Source of the DNA: Williamsia sp. 1138
GTDB lineage: Bacteria > Actinomycetota > Actinomycetes > Mycobacteriales > Mycobacteriaceae
NCBI RefSeq assembly: GCF_002095435.2
Contig: NZ_MJEJ02000050.1
Coordinates: forward strand, 124,001 to 188,000
Length of the DNA: 64,000 nucleotides
Direction: 5' to 3'
Both the position numbers and the translations under genes were made by a program. Below the pieces are notes generated by a model. That model saw only the letters and a program-made list of their open reading frames with translations. It searched no databases and was not told where the DNA came from. Below, piece after piece: positions 9,605 through 20,017 of the stretch. Numbering within the stretch: the stretch's first letter is position 1; each line of letters opens with the position of its first letter.

Positions 9605-11291
9605 CAGACGCCTCAGCACGATCGTCTACTTCGTCTGCGCCGCAGTTTATCTGGTGGTGGGGTACTACCTGTGTGTCCGTCATGGCTTCATCATCGGCGA
9701 TGCCCTGTCCAGGGTCTCATCAGCGGAGACGGTGCTCTTCAGCCGCGATCCCCACGTCGCCGCAATCGGTTTCATCTTCACGCCGCTCACCGCTCTCGTG
9801 CAGTTACCGGCCGTGGGGTTCAGCGAGATCTGGCAGCCGATGACGGAACTCGCCTACTCGGGAGTGATCATGTCGGCCCTCTTCATGGCCGGCGCCGCGG
9901 TACAGGTGCTCGGTATCGGCGCGGATCGTGGCCTCCCACGCTCGTTCACGCTGCTGATCACCGTTCTCTTCGCCTTCAATCCGATGATCGTGTTCTACGG
10001 CTCCAACGGGATGAGCGAGGCTCCGTTCGTGTTCTTCACCTGCTGGGCGGTCCGCCGATTGATCGCCTGGGCGACGGACGACGATGTCCACCATCTGGCT
10101 GCTGCCGGCGTGGCGCTCGGATTGGGCTACCTGACCCGGTACGACGCCGTCGCAGCCATCGGCGCTGCCGCGATCTTCGTGGCCGCGGTCACGGCATTTC
10201 GCAGTGTCCCGCACCTGCGCTGGCGTCGTGCCGTCCTCGACGGCGGACTGGTCGCGGCGCCCGGCTTCTTCGCATTTCTCGGCTGGGCAGCCACCAGTTG
10301 GCTGATCACCGGACAGGCGTTCGCCCAATTCAGCTCGCAGTACGGCAATTCGTCGATCATGCAGCAATCGGGGGCCGACACCCCCAGCCAGTTCGTACCC
10401 GGCCTCGAGTTCTCGTTCACCTCGACCTTGCTCCTCGCGCCGACCTTGATCCCACTTCTGGTGCTGGCCGGGGTGGCCGGCTGGTGGCGACGCGACTGGA
10501 TACCCCTGCTCGTACCGGTCTTGATCTTCGGGGCGGTGCTGGCCTTCCAGGCTTACAGCTACGCCAGCGGTTCCACGTTCGGCTTCCTGCGCTTCTACAT
10601 CCTCGCAGTACCGCTGGCCGCGACGACGGCCATCCTGCTCCTGCCCGCCCGTGCCTGCACGATCACCAAGCGGCGCGGCAAATATGCGCCGACTCAGACG
10701 CTCTCGCCATCGCGCCATCCGGCACCCCGGCACCGGATCAGCCACGCCCCGAAGTGGCCCGCTTTCGTCGCCGCGGCCTTGTTACTGGCGGTCACCGTTC
10801 CCAGTTCGGCGTGGGGAATGAGCAAGCCGCACTATGCTCCCCAGGAGTACGCGCTCGGAGCTGTGCTCGCGCCCGAACCGGACAACGTCACCGCCCGCAA
10901 GGCCACCGAACATCGCATCGCGGCGACCTTCTCGACCGAGCGCGAGATGGCGCGGTACCTCGACGGACTCGATCTGCCCGAGGGGTCGATCCTGACCGAC
11001 ACCGTCTACGGTTTCGCCGTCGTGGTCGCCTCGACGAAACCCAAGACCTTCGTTGTTCCATCCGATCAGGACTTCACCGCCATCCTCAACGATCCCGCGG
11101 CCAACAACGTGAAGTATCTGCTCTCGGTGCCCAACACCGGCCGAGGCGAATCAGATGCACTGAACCTCCGATATCCGACGCTCTACGAGACCGGCGCCGA
11201 TATCGCGACGCTGGCGCTCGAAGTGCCCAACGACGGCGAAAGTCAGCCGGTGTGGCGGATCTACCGGGTCCTCGATTCCGTTGACGACTGA
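9597..11291 (+). CDS. GT-C-like (ArnT/PMT-type) multipass membrane protein
   Basis: 564 aa from the ATG at 9597, overlapping the GT2 gene by 8 bp. About ten to twelve hydrophobic segments are followed by a ~170-residue C-terminal extracytoplasmic part. The first external loop carries an acidic residue (HGFIIGDALSRV), as in lipid-phosphate-sugar-dependent GT-C enzymes. YLTRYDAVAAIG and NPMIVFYGSNGMSEAPF are also typical of the ArnT/PMT-like superfamily. It may decorate the polymer made by the upstream synthase or modify its carrier; that is inference from operon position. Confidence 0.68.
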   Translation: MGSRRLSTIVYFVCAAVYLVVGYYLCVRHGFIIGDALSRVSSAETVLFSRDPHVAAIGFIFTPLTALVQLPAVGFSEIWQPMTELAYSGVIMSALFMAGAAVQVLGIGADRGLPRSFTLLITVLFAFNPMIVFYGSNGMSEAPFVFFTCWAVRRLIAWATDDDVHHLAAAGVALGLGYLTRYDAVAAIGAAAIFVAAVTAFRSVPHLRWRRAVLDGGLVAAPGFFAFLGWAATSWLITGQAFAQFSSQYGNSSIMQQSGADTPSQFVPGLEFSFTSTLLLAPTLIPLLVLAGVAGWWRRDWIPLLVPVLIFGAVLAFQAYSYASGSTFGFLRFYILAVPLAATTAILLLPARACTITKRRGKYAPTQTLSPSRHPAPRHRISHAPKWPAFVAAALLLAVTVPSSAWGMSKPHYAPQEYALGAVLAPEPDNVTARKATEHRIAATFSTEREMARYLDGLDLPEGSILTDTVYGFAVVVASTKPKTFVVPSDQDFTAILNDPAANNVKYLLSVPNTGRGESDALNLRYPTLYETGADIATLALEVPNDGESQPVWRIYRVLDSVDD

Positions 11292-11315
11292 TCGACGCGG
11301 CGGTAAACCGTCCGA

Positions 11316-12458
11316 CTAGGCCGCCAACTTGCGAATGACGCCGAACATGGGATCGCCGGGCCCGATGTCCAAGGTGCACTCACCGAGTCGAGGATCCGGC
11401 ACGAACGACCAGAACAGGGCACCTGCCGTACCCGCCTCGCTCTGAGCCGAGACCTTGCGCGCGAGCGTGTCCGCCCGTTCCTGCAAACGGACGCAGCCCC
11501 CCGCAGGCTGCCCCATCTCGGCCACGACCAGTGGTTTGCCCACCGCCTGCGCCTGCGTCAACCGAATCGCCAGTCCATCGTGCTGGGTGCCCGGTATCAG
11601 CTCCTGCGGACTGTAGTCGTGGTAGTCGAGAACGTCGATGCCCGCCGATGCGGCGACGTCGCCGTACTCGGTGAACTGCGCCCCGCACTGTCCACCGCCG
11701 GCGAGTCCGGCCCATACCGGGGTGTCGGGATCGAGCGACTTGAGCCGTGCGCCGGCGTCGTCGAAGAACGAACGCAACACGTGCGCGGCGTCGGCCGGGC
11801 AGGTTCGGGCCTGCCAGCTGCACGCCGCGTCACCACAGTTGCTAGCCTCTGGCTCGCCGACGAGTTCCCACCCGGCCAGGGTCGACGAGGAGCCCCAGCG
11901 GGCCACTGCGGTGTCGAGCCAGCGTGCATAGGGCATCGGCGCGGTCTCCGGCGGCATGTCGTCCCATCCGGAGGAGTACCACTGATGGTCTTTGAATTTG
12001 CCGTCCTCACAGGCACCTTCACCTGAGGCCAGCACGGGTACCAGTAACTGATCGTGTCGGCCCGCGGCGTCGAAGATCGAATCCAACCGGGAGAAGTCGG
12101 TCTCGTGGGTGTCTTTGTCGACCGCCATGGAGGCGAAGAGATTGAACCGGGTGACCGAATCCTTCGGTAAGGCCCCGAAGTACGAGTCGAGGTCGACCTG
12201 CGCCCCGCAGCCGTTGTTCAGCGTCCAATCGGTACCGAGCTGATAGGCGTTCAGCCCGATCGGCCACCAGGGTCGACCGTCCAGGAGTAGTCCGGCGGCG
12301 GTTGTCGACACGCGGGAGGTGTCTTGATCTTCCCCCGAACTGCCTGTCCCACATCCGGCGACAGCGGCAACCAGTGCCACGACCACGGTCGCGACGGCCA
12401 CCCGCGCCCACCGACGACGGTCCGTCGGGCGCCGCCCGGCACAGGCTCCACGGCTCAT
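11316..12458 (-). CDS. secreted lipoprotein of glycoside hydrolase (GH5-like) fold
   Basis: 380 aa. A signal peptide with a basic start and lipobox VAGC (Cys36) predicts a membrane-anchored lipoprotein. The mature region opens with LLLDGRPWWPIGLNAYQL, the usual first strand of GH5-type TIM barrels. It has an acid/base candidate in WELVGEPE (Glu202) and a nucleophile candidate in LVVAEMGQP (Glu314). It converges on the GT-C-like gene with 24 bp between stops. Glucan synthase loci commonly carry a periplasmic endoglucanase (BcsZ), so this enzyme probably trims or edits the exported polymer. The exact GH family is uncertain. Confidence 0.7.
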   Translation of the reverse strand: MSRGACAGRRPTDRRRWARVAVATVVVALVAAVAGCGTGSSGEDQDTSRVSTTAAGLLLDGRPWWPIGLNAYQLGTDWTLNNGCGAQVDLDSYFGALPKDSVTRFNLFASMAVDKDTHETDFSRLDSIFDAAGRHDQLLVPVLASGEGACEDGKFKDHQWYSSGWDDMPPETAPMPYARWLDTAVARWGSSSTLAGWELVGEPEASNCGDAACSWQARTCPADAAHVLRSFFDDAGARLKSLDPDTPVWAGLAGGGQCGAQFTEYGDVAASAGIDVLDYHDYSPQELIPGTQHDGLAIRLTQAQAVGKPLVVAEMGQPAGGCVRLQERADTLARKVSAQSEAGTAGALFWSFVPDPRLGECTLDIGPGDPMFGVIRKLAA

Positions 12459-12584
12459 CAGGCCATCGTATGCCGCTCCAGCCGAGTAGTCGGGCAGGCA
12501 TCTGGCCGAATCCCTGCACCAAACGGTCGAATTCCGCCATATGACGACACCTGAAGTGCACTGTGACCGGTACTGTCGCAGTCG

Positions 12585-13910
12585 ATGATCCGACCACTAC
12601 AGCGTGCTTCGGTCCTGGTGGCCGCGCTGATACTCCTGCTATCGCTCAGTGGACCTGTCGTGGTGACCGCCGCGCCCGTCACGCTGACGCCACCGATCGG
12701 CGTACCGGCGCCCGAGACGGTCACCGATGGGTGCCCGTACCAGACCACCCCGGTCCCGCCCGTCGACGAGTCCGAGGTCGTGCCGGCCGGCGTGCCGTCC
12801 CCTGCACCGCTGCCGGTACCCGATCCTCCGGTAGGTGGAGACCTGCTCGGAGGGTGCGGGGTCGTCCTCGCCCCTGGAGCCGCTCCCGTGCCTGCAGGCC
12901 TGACCGCCGCTGGTTGGTTGATCGCCGATCTGACCGCCGGGAAGGTGCTCGCAGCGAAGGATCCGCATGGCCGCTACCGCCCGGCCAGCACCATCAAGGT
13001 GTTGCTCGCCCTGGTGGTCCTCGACGAACTGGATCTGGACGCCACGATCACCGGCACCCAGGAAGACGACGAGGTCGAGGGCGACGCCGCCGGAGTCGGT
13101 CCCGGCGGCACCTACACCGTCCGCGACCTGCTCACCGGACTCATGCTGGTGTCTGGCAACGACTGTGCGCACGCTCTGGCCCGCGAACTCGGTGGCCAGG
13201 ACGCGGCCGTGGAGAAGATGAACGAGAAGGCGGCGGAACTGGGGGCAACCGACACCCGCGCCGCCTCCGCGTCCGGTCTCGACGGGCCCGGCATGAGCAG
13301 CTCACCCTACGATGAGGCGCTGATCTTCCGTGCGGCCCTGCAATTTCCCGAGTTCGTCGAGATCTCACGGCATGACGAACTCCGGTTCCCGGGATATCCC
13401 GGCATGCCCACGGAGACCACCGACGCCGACGGGACCGAACCGTCGACCGAGACCACGGTGGAAACCACCCCGTCCGGCGACCCTGGTATCGACCTCTACA
13501 ACATGAACCAGTTGCTCTACAGCTATCCGGGCATGATCGCCGGGAAGACCGGGTACACGGACGATGCCCGAAAAACATTCGTCGGCGCGGCAGAGCGTGA
13601 CGGCCGCCAGATCCTCATCGTGCAGATGTACGGACTCAACGACGGGCCCGGCTCGTTCTGGCGCCAGGCCGAGGCCATGCTCGACTACGGATACGCCCAG
13701 CCCGCCGAGCGAAACATCGGCACCCTGATCGAGGAGCCGGGCCAGCCGACCGAATCCGCAGACGCCGAGCCCCGAGACGGCAATCGGGTCGCCGCCCCCG
13801 AGTCCGAGTCCGGCACCGACTGGACTGTTCGACTGTTCATCGGGTTGATCGGTGCTCTCGTCGTCGTCGGCCTCGTGTACGCCGGCCTGCGGATGAACAA
13901 ACGACACTGA
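12585..13910 (+). CDS. dacB: D-alanyl-D-alanine carboxypeptidase (peptidase S11)
   Basis: 441 aa penicillin-binding protein that removes the terminal D-Ala of peptidoglycan stem peptides. A signal peptide (ends near VVVTAAP) leads into a proline-rich linker. The catalytic motifs are all present: SxxK as STIK at 135-138, SxN as SGN at 190-192, and KTG at 321-323. A C-terminal helix (FIGLIGALVVVGLVYAGL) anchors it. A Thr-rich insert (residues ~275-300) lies between the SxN and KTG motifs. It is divergent from the glycosidase lipoprotein with a 126-bp gap. Matches the mycobacterial dacB type in position and build. Confidence 0.92.
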   Translation: MIRPLQRASVLVAALILLLSLSGPVVVTAAPVTLTPPIGVPAPETVTDGCPYQTTPVPPVDESEVVPAGVPSPAPLPVPDPPVGGDLLGGCGVVLAPGAAPVPAGLTAAGWLIADLTAGKVLAAKDPHGRYRPASTIKVLLALVVLDELDLDATITGTQEDDEVEGDAAGVGPGGTYTVRDLLTGLMLVSGNDCAHALARELGGQDAAVEKMNEKAAELGATDTRAASASGLDGPGMSSSPYDEALIFRAALQFPEFVEISRHDELRFPGYPGMPTETTDADGTEPSTETTVETTPSGDPGIDLYNMNQLLYSYPGMIAGKTGYTDDARKTFVGAAERDGRQILIVQMYGLNDGPGSFWRQAEAMLDYGYAQPAERNIGTLIEEPGQPTESADAEPRDGNRVAAPESESGTDWTVRLFIGLIGALVVVGLVYAGLRMNKRH

Positions 13911-13938
13911 CGCCGCTCGCACTCCGGATCACACGCGA

Positions 13939-15057
13939 CTAGGACCGTCGCCGGGTCAGCGCCGCCGAGATACCCACGGCAGCAACCACACCGGTCCCGA
14001 TGGCTGCCGCGACGCCGCGCGGCCCGAGGCCCTCGCGTACCTGCACACGCGGATCGATGACCACCGGCTCCGGAATCGAGGCCGGTTCGTACTTACGATT
14101 GCGCGGATCCGTCGCGGCCCACGCAGTCGCGAACAAGATGATGCGAGTGGTGATGAACGCGAACACCATGATGCCCAGAATGGGGCCGAACGTGGCGCCC
14201 GCAGGGCCGGTGATCACCGACTGCAGGTAAAAACTCGCCACGAACTTGAAGATCTCGAACACGACGGCCGTCAGCAGACCCGCCCTCGCCGCGTTCCTCA
14301 GGGGCAACGCGATGCGCGGCAACTTCGCTATCACCCAGGTGAAGAGAAGCCACGAGGCGAAGATCGAAAGGACAATGGACACAGCCCTGATCGCTATGAA
14401 CACTCCCGGAAGCTCGTCGAGCTGCAGCCATTCGAGGATTTTGGCCGTCAGACCGCTGCTCGACAGGGCCGACAGCGCGAAGGTGACCACCATGGCCGCG
14501 AACAGCCCGAGCAACGCCGCGAGATCGGCCAGCTTGGTCTTCACCACGCCGTCGGACTCGGGCTCATCACCCCACTGCACCGTCAGCGCCATGCGCAGAT
14601 TCGCCATCCAGCCCAGTCCGGCGTACAGCGCCACCACCAGACCGATGACACCGATCGTCGTACGGGAGTCGATCGCCTGATTCATCAGATCGGTCAGCTG
14701 GTCCCCCATGCTGCCGTCCACCGACTCCGCGATCTTCTCCTTCGCGCGGTCCAGTAGATCGGGGTTGTTGACGAAGACGAAGCCCGCCACGGCGAACCCG
14801 ATCATCAGTAGCGGGAACAAGGCGAAGATGCTGAAATACGTTGTCCCGGCCGCGAAGTAGTCACCCTTGCTGCCCTGATAGCGCTGACCTGCCTCGACGA
14901 GGTGGTCCAACCAGGGACGAGCCGCGCGCTGCTTGTCGAGAAAGGATGGCTTTTCAGCGTTGTCTTCGGTCGCAGGTGTGTACTTGCGCTCCGGCGCCTT
15001 GGTGTCGACGTTCGTGGAGTCGCGACCCCCGATTCGCGGGTGGCGCGCTGGTGACAT
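13939..15057 (-). CDS. YihY/BrkB family inner-membrane protein
   Basis: 372 aa with six hydrophobic segments between residues ~65 and 320, the pattern of the YihY/BrkB (formerly RNase BN) family. Typical family text includes GDYFAAGTTYFSIFALFPLLMIG and YAGLGWMANLR. The charged N-terminus may start a little later (GTG at 15009 gives VDTKAPERKY). The C-terminal ~60 residues include a final hydrophobic segment. Biochemical function of the family is not settled. It lies 30 bp downstream of trpS on the same strand, and the same neighbour pair is known in mycobacteria. Confidence 0.88.
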   Translation of the reverse strand: MSPARHPRIGGRDSTNVDTKAPERKYTPATEDNAEKPSFLDKQRAARPWLDHLVEAGQRYQGSKGDYFAAGTTYFSIFALFPLLMIGFAVAGFVFVNNPDLLDRAKEKIAESVDGSMGDQLTDLMNQAIDSRTTIGVIGLVVALYAGLGWMANLRMALTVQWGDEPESDGVVKTKLADLAALLGLFAAMVVTFALSALSSSGLTAKILEWLQLDELPGVFIAIRAVSIVLSIFASWLLFTWVIAKLPRIALPLRNAARAGLLTAVVFEIFKFVASFYLQSVITGPAGATFGPILGIMVFAFITTRIILFATAWAATDPRNRKYEPASIPEPVVIDPRVQVREGLGPRGVAAAIGTGVVAAVGISAALTRRRS

Positions 15058-15087
15058 CGGTTTCCCCGTTCGGTAGGTCAGTCCATC

Positions 15088-16140
<1,053 letters not shown>

Positions 16141-16160
16141 TCATCCGGCCGCGACCGGTT

Positions 16161-16967
16161 TTACGAGTACTCCACTGTGACCGGCGCATGGTCGGACCAC
16201 CGCAGGTCGTATGCGCCGGCGCGGTGCACATAGGACTTCGTCGCCTTGGCGGCCAGTCGCTTGTTGGCCAGCTGGTAATCGATCCGCCAGCCCGCGTCGT
16301 TGTCGAATGCCTTGCCGCGCCAACTCCACCAGGAATACGGTCCGGCGACGTCCCCGGCGAGCTCCCGCGCGACATCGTTCCAGCCGCTCTCGAGAAGACC
16401 GGCCACCCATGCCCGCTCTTCCGGCAGGAAGCCCGGGTTCTTCACGTTTCCATTGGCGTTCTTCAGGTCGAGTTCGGTGGGCGCTATGTTCCAATCACCG
16501 CCGACGACAACGTCGCGACGCTTACGTGCGACCTTGCCGAGATGCGCGGCGAACTCGTCGAGAAAGCGGAACTTCTCGTCCCTCTTCGGCCCATCACCGG
16601 CGCCCTTCGGGAGGTACAGGCTCGCGACCGTCAAGTCACCGAAGTCGGCCTCGATATAGCGACCGGTGGAGTCGAACTCGTCGCTTCCGAAGCCCCGCCG
16701 GATCTTGTCCGGTTCGGTTCTGGACAGGATCGCGACCCCGGAGTGCCCTTTGATGGCGGCTTCACTCATACACAAGTGCCACCCGGCTGCCAACGCCGGA
16801 GCCAGCGCTTCGAAGGTCTGCTCTTCGGTGGCCCGAGTCTCTTGCAGGAGAACATAATCGGTGTCGGTGTCGCGCAGCCAGGGCAGCAATCCGAGATTGC
16901 GTTCCGACCGCTCTTTCACTGCCGCGCGGATGCCGTTTGCGTTTATCGTGGTCACGATTGTCGTCAC
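16161..16967 (-). CDS. xthA: exodeoxyribonuclease III (AP endonuclease)
   Basis: 268 aa Mg-dependent EEP-family nuclease for base-excision repair. Key motifs: NANGIR at the N-terminus, the metal ligand Glu in LLQETRA, GDWNIAP, and the C-terminal SDHAPV catalytic His. It is full-length and has no N-terminal signal. Situated just upstream of trpS on the same strand, 32 bp away. Confidence 0.94.
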   Translation of the reverse strand: MTTIVTTINANGIRAAVKERSERNLGLLPWLRDTDTDYVLLQETRATEEQTFEALAPALAAGWHLCMSEAAIKGHSGVAILSRTEPDKIRRGFGSDEFDSTGRYIEADFGDLTVASLYLPKGAGDGPKRDEKFRFLDEFAAHLGKVARKRRDVVVGGDWNIAPTELDLKNANGNVKNPGFLPEERAWVAGLLESGWNDVARELAGDVAGPYSWWSWRGKAFDNDAGWRIDYQLANKRLAAKATKSYVHRAGAYDLRWSDHAPVTVEYS

Positions 16968-17077
16968 GTCCGCCGAGCCTACGGGCGGGCACCGACACGA
17001 GATCGAGCGGGACTCGCGGCAAAGGCGGCCAGACCACCGCTGCGATTACGGCGTGGCCGACCCGCCGGCCTGCGACG

Positions 17078-18328
17078 TCATCGCGCGTCTGCCGTGACCA
17101 GCTGTTCGACGACGGGAGCCGCTCGCCTCCTGGTCCGCCGGGCATAGAGCAGAGCCATACCGAGAACCACCATGCCCGCCACGGCGAGGCCCGCACCGAG
17201 CACCGACGGCGCGCGGTATCCGTAACCGGCCGCGATCACGAGGCCGCCGAGCCATGCGCCACCTGCGTTCGCGATGTTCAGCGCCGAGTGGTTGAGCGCG
17301 GCCGCCAGCGTCTGTGCGTCATCGGCGACGTCCATCAGCCTGATCTGCAGCGCAGGGGTCAGAGCGGTCCCGCTCAGCCCGATCAGGAAGGTGAGCGCCA
17401 ACGCCGCCCAGGCGTTCGAGGCGAGCAGCGCGAAGAGCAGCAGCATCGCCATGATCGCCACGAGGCCGATCGCGATGGCGCGGACGACTCCGCGGTCGGC
17501 AAGCCAACCGCCTGCGAGGTTGCCGGCCACCATGCCGAGCCCGAAGAGCATCAGCGCAATCGGGATGAGCGACTCGGACACGCCCGAAACGCTGGTCAAC
17601 GTCGTGTTGATGTAGGTGTAGAACGCGAACATGCCGCCGAATCCGACGATCCCGATGAACAGGGTGAACCACACCTGTGGACGCACGAGCGCACCGAGTT
17701 CTGTCATCGGATTGGTGATCTTCATGCCGCTCAGAGACGGCAGATACCACCAGAGTGCCGCGATGGTGAGCAACCCGATCACGGCGACGACGACGAAGGC
17801 CGCTCGCCAACCGAGTGTGCTGCCGAGCCAGGTGGCAGCGGGCACCCCGACAACGTTCGCCACGCTCAGGCCGAGCATGACCTGCCCCACCGCCTTGGCC
17901 CGGGACGACGGTCCGGCAAGGTACGCGGCCACGAGCGACGCCACCCCGAAGTAGGCACCATGCGGCAGACCCGCGATGAAGCGGGCGAACATCAACATGC
18001 CGTAGGACTGCGCGAAGACGGTGGCGGCATTGCCGACCGTGAAAGCGATCATCAGTGCGATCAGCAGGGTGCGCCGAGACATCCGAGCGGTCAGGGCCGC
18101 GATCAGCGGGGCACCGACGACCACACCGAGCGCGTAGGCGGAGATCACATGACCGGCGGTTGGCTCGGTGGTTCCCAGCGACTGCGCGATCGAGGGCAGC
18201 AGGCCCATGGCGACGAACTCCGTGGTACCGATACCGAAGGCACCGAGGGCCAGGGCGAGGATGACGGTCCGTCTGCTGCCACGCATCTCCCCCGTTGGAG
18301 CTGGGGCGGTGGCACTGACTGCAGACAT
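17078..18328 (-). CDS. MFS efflux transporter (AraJ/Cmx-type, DHA1)
   Basis: 416 aa with about twelve membrane helices. I place the start at the ATG at 18328, which has GAGAGGA upstream and gives MSAVSATAPAP before the first helix; the frame stays open ~240 bp further upstream without conserved sequence. The opening LGAFGIGTTEFVAMGLLPSIAQSLG is typical of the chloramphenicol/arabinose-efflux group of DHA1 pumps, and the loop 2-3 motif appears as TARMSRRTLL. Substrate unknown. The nearest neighbour upstream (icd) reads in the same direction but ends 163 bp away. Confidence 0.88.
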   Translation of the reverse strand: MSAVSATAPAPTGEMRGSRRTVILALALGAFGIGTTEFVAMGLLPSIAQSLGTTEPTAGHVISAYALGVVVGAPLIAALTARMSRRTLLIALMIAFTVGNAATVFAQSYGMLMFARFIAGLPHGAYFGVASLVAAYLAGPSSRAKAVGQVMLGLSVANVVGVPAATWLGSTLGWRAAFVVVAVIGLLTIAALWWYLPSLSGMKITNPMTELGALVRPQVWFTLFIGIVGFGGMFAFYTYINTTLTSVSGVSESLIPIALMLFGLGMVAGNLAGGWLADRGVVRAIAIGLVAIMAMLLLFALLASNAWAALALTFLIGLSGTALTPALQIRLMDVADDAQTLAAALNHSALNIANAGGAWLGGLVIAAGYGYRAPSVLGAGLAVAGMVVLGMALLYARRTRRRAAPVVEQLVTADAR

Positions 18329-18491
18329 GGACCATCCTCTCGGGACGTTCGGGGTGACGGCTCCGTTGCCGAAATGACTAAGGTGCAAACCGTCGCAGGC
18401 GCCGCACCATTCCGCAACTGGCCGTGAACTGCCACACAGAGGACACGAGCCCTGGGCCGACGCGGATGCGAACGGCCGTCGCCGACCGGGG

Positions 18492-19715
18492 TCAGCCCGC
18501 CTTGATGGCCGCTTCGAGATTCTCGTCGATCGCACCCAGGAATTCCTCGGTGGTGAGATAGGCCTGGTCACCGCCGACGAGCTGAGCGAGATCCTTGGTC
18601 ATCTTGCCGCCCTCCACGGTGTCGATGACCACGTCTTCGAGCTTCTGCGCGAACTCCCGGACCTCCGGGGTGTTGTCGAGCTTGCCGCGATGATCGAGGC
18701 CACGGGTCCACGCGAAGATCGATGCGATCGGGTTGGTCGAGGTCGGTTTTCCCTGCTGATGCTGGCGGTAGTGCCGCGTCACCGTTCCATGGGCGGCCTC
18801 GGCTTCACAGATACGGCCGTCGGGGGTCAGCAGGACCGAGGTCATCAGGCCGAGCGATCCGTACCCCTGCGCAACGGTGTCCGACTGGACGTCACCGTCG
18901 TAGTTTTTGCACGCCCAGACGTAGCCGCCCTCCCATTTCAGGCTGGAGGCAACCATGTCGTCGATGAGGCGGTGCTCGTAATGGATTCCTGCAGCATCGA
19001 ACTCGGCCTTGAACTCGGTGTCGAAGACATGTTGGAAGATGTCCTTGAAAGCGCCGTCATAGGCCTTGAGGATGGTGTTCTTCGTCGACAGATAGACCGG
19101 GTAATTGCGCTGCAGGCCGTAGTTCAGCGAGGCCCGTGCGAAGTCCTCGATGGACTTGTTGAAGTTGTACATCCCCATCACGACGCCGCCCTCGGGGGGC
19201 ATCTGGACGATCTCGTGCTCGATCGGCTCCGAGCCGTCGTCCGGCGTGTAGGTGATGGTGACCTTGCCACCCGAAGGGACCTTGAAATCCGTTGCGCGGT
19301 ACTGGTCGCCGAAGGCGTGGCGCCCGACGATGACCGGTTTCGTCCACCCAGGAACCAGTCTCGGGACGTTCGAGATGATGATGGGGGCACGAAAGATGGT
19401 TCCGCCGAGAATGTTCCGAATGGTGCCGTTGGGCGAACGCCACATCTTCTTGAGGCCGAACTCCTCGACGCGAGCCTCGTCCGGTGTGATCGTCGCGCAC
19501 TTCACCCCGACGCCGTGCTCGAGGATGGCGTTCGCGGAATCGATGGTCACCTGATCGTCGGTGCGATCGCGCTCCTCGATCCCGAGGTCGTAGTAATCGA
19601 GGTCGATGTCCAGATAGGGGTGGATCAGCCTTTCTTTGATGAACTGCCAGATGATTCGCGTCATCTCGTCGCCGTCCAACTCTACGACTGTTCCTTCGAC
19701 CTTGATCTTGCCCAT
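18492..19715 (-). CDS. icd: NADP-dependent isocitrate dehydrogenase (eukaryote-like type II)
   Basis: 407 aa TCA-cycle enzyme converting isocitrate to 2-oxoglutarate and making NADPH. The opening [21 protein letters not shown] is diagnostic for the homodimeric type shared with eukaryotes and mycobacterial Icd1. Substrate-binding [12 protein letters not shown] and the acidic motif region [11 protein letters not shown] are present. It starts 4 bp into a good ATG context, and metY-metX lie downstream on the opposite strand as in M. tuberculosis. Confidence 0.96.
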   Translation of the reverse strand: MGKIKVEGTVVELDGDEMTRIIWQFIKERLIHPYLDIDLDYYDLGIEERDRTDDQVTIDSANAILEHGVGVKCATITPDEARVEEFGLKKMWRSPNGTIRNILGGTIFRAPIIISNVPRLVPGWTKPVIVGRHAFGDQYRATDFKVPSGGKVTITYTPDDGSEPIEHEIVQMPPEGGVVMGMYNFNKSIEDFARASLNYGLQRNYPVYLSTKNTILKAYDGAFKDIFQHVFDTEFKAEFDAAGIHYEHRLIDDMVASSLKWEGGYVWACKNYDGDVQSDTVAQGYGSLGLMTSVLLTPDGRICEAEAAHGTVTRHYRQHQQGKPTSTNPIASIFAWTRGLDHRGKLDNTPEVREFAQKLEDVVIDTVEGGKMTKDLAQLVGGDQAYLTTEEFLGAIDENLEAAIKAG

Positions 19716-20017
19716 ATGGCTACGCGTCCTCCTGCGATGTGCTGCCCTGCGAACGGGGCTTGTCTACTGCGACCTCGTCCGGTCGCGCGCACGTCCGACG
19801 CATCCGATCTGACACGGCGCGAGGAAACCGGCCGCACCACCCAAGAAAATATGACGGGCGTACTGCTAAATCAGCATACCCGTAGTCCGAGCGTCGAGAG
19901 CATCGGTTCTCGTGCTGTTCCGCGCAGACCACGCCGGCCACACAGACCCATGTACCTCAGACAAACCCACGTGCTGCACCGCTGGGTGTGTATGAGGTAG
20001 GTGGGTTTGTGGTTCCG
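19716..20017. other. 302-bp intergenic region upstream of icd and downstream of a hydrolase gene
   Basis: No credible gene. Two inverted repeats are visible. ACGGG...CCCGT at 19854-19858/19879-19883, with further pairing TGCT/AGCA inside, lies ~140 bp upstream of icd and could be an operator. The pair ACAAACCCAC/GTGGGTTTGT (19961-19970 and 20001-20010) abuts the hydrolase stop and may be part of its terminator. No clear T-tract follows. The icd promoter must lie here, but I cannot fix its -10 and -35. Confidence 0.5.

Noticed and set aside
18690-20000. 436-aa plus-strand ORF opposite icd
   Set aside because: Covers the conserved icd gene in antisense and reads on into an intergenic region; no recognisable domain.
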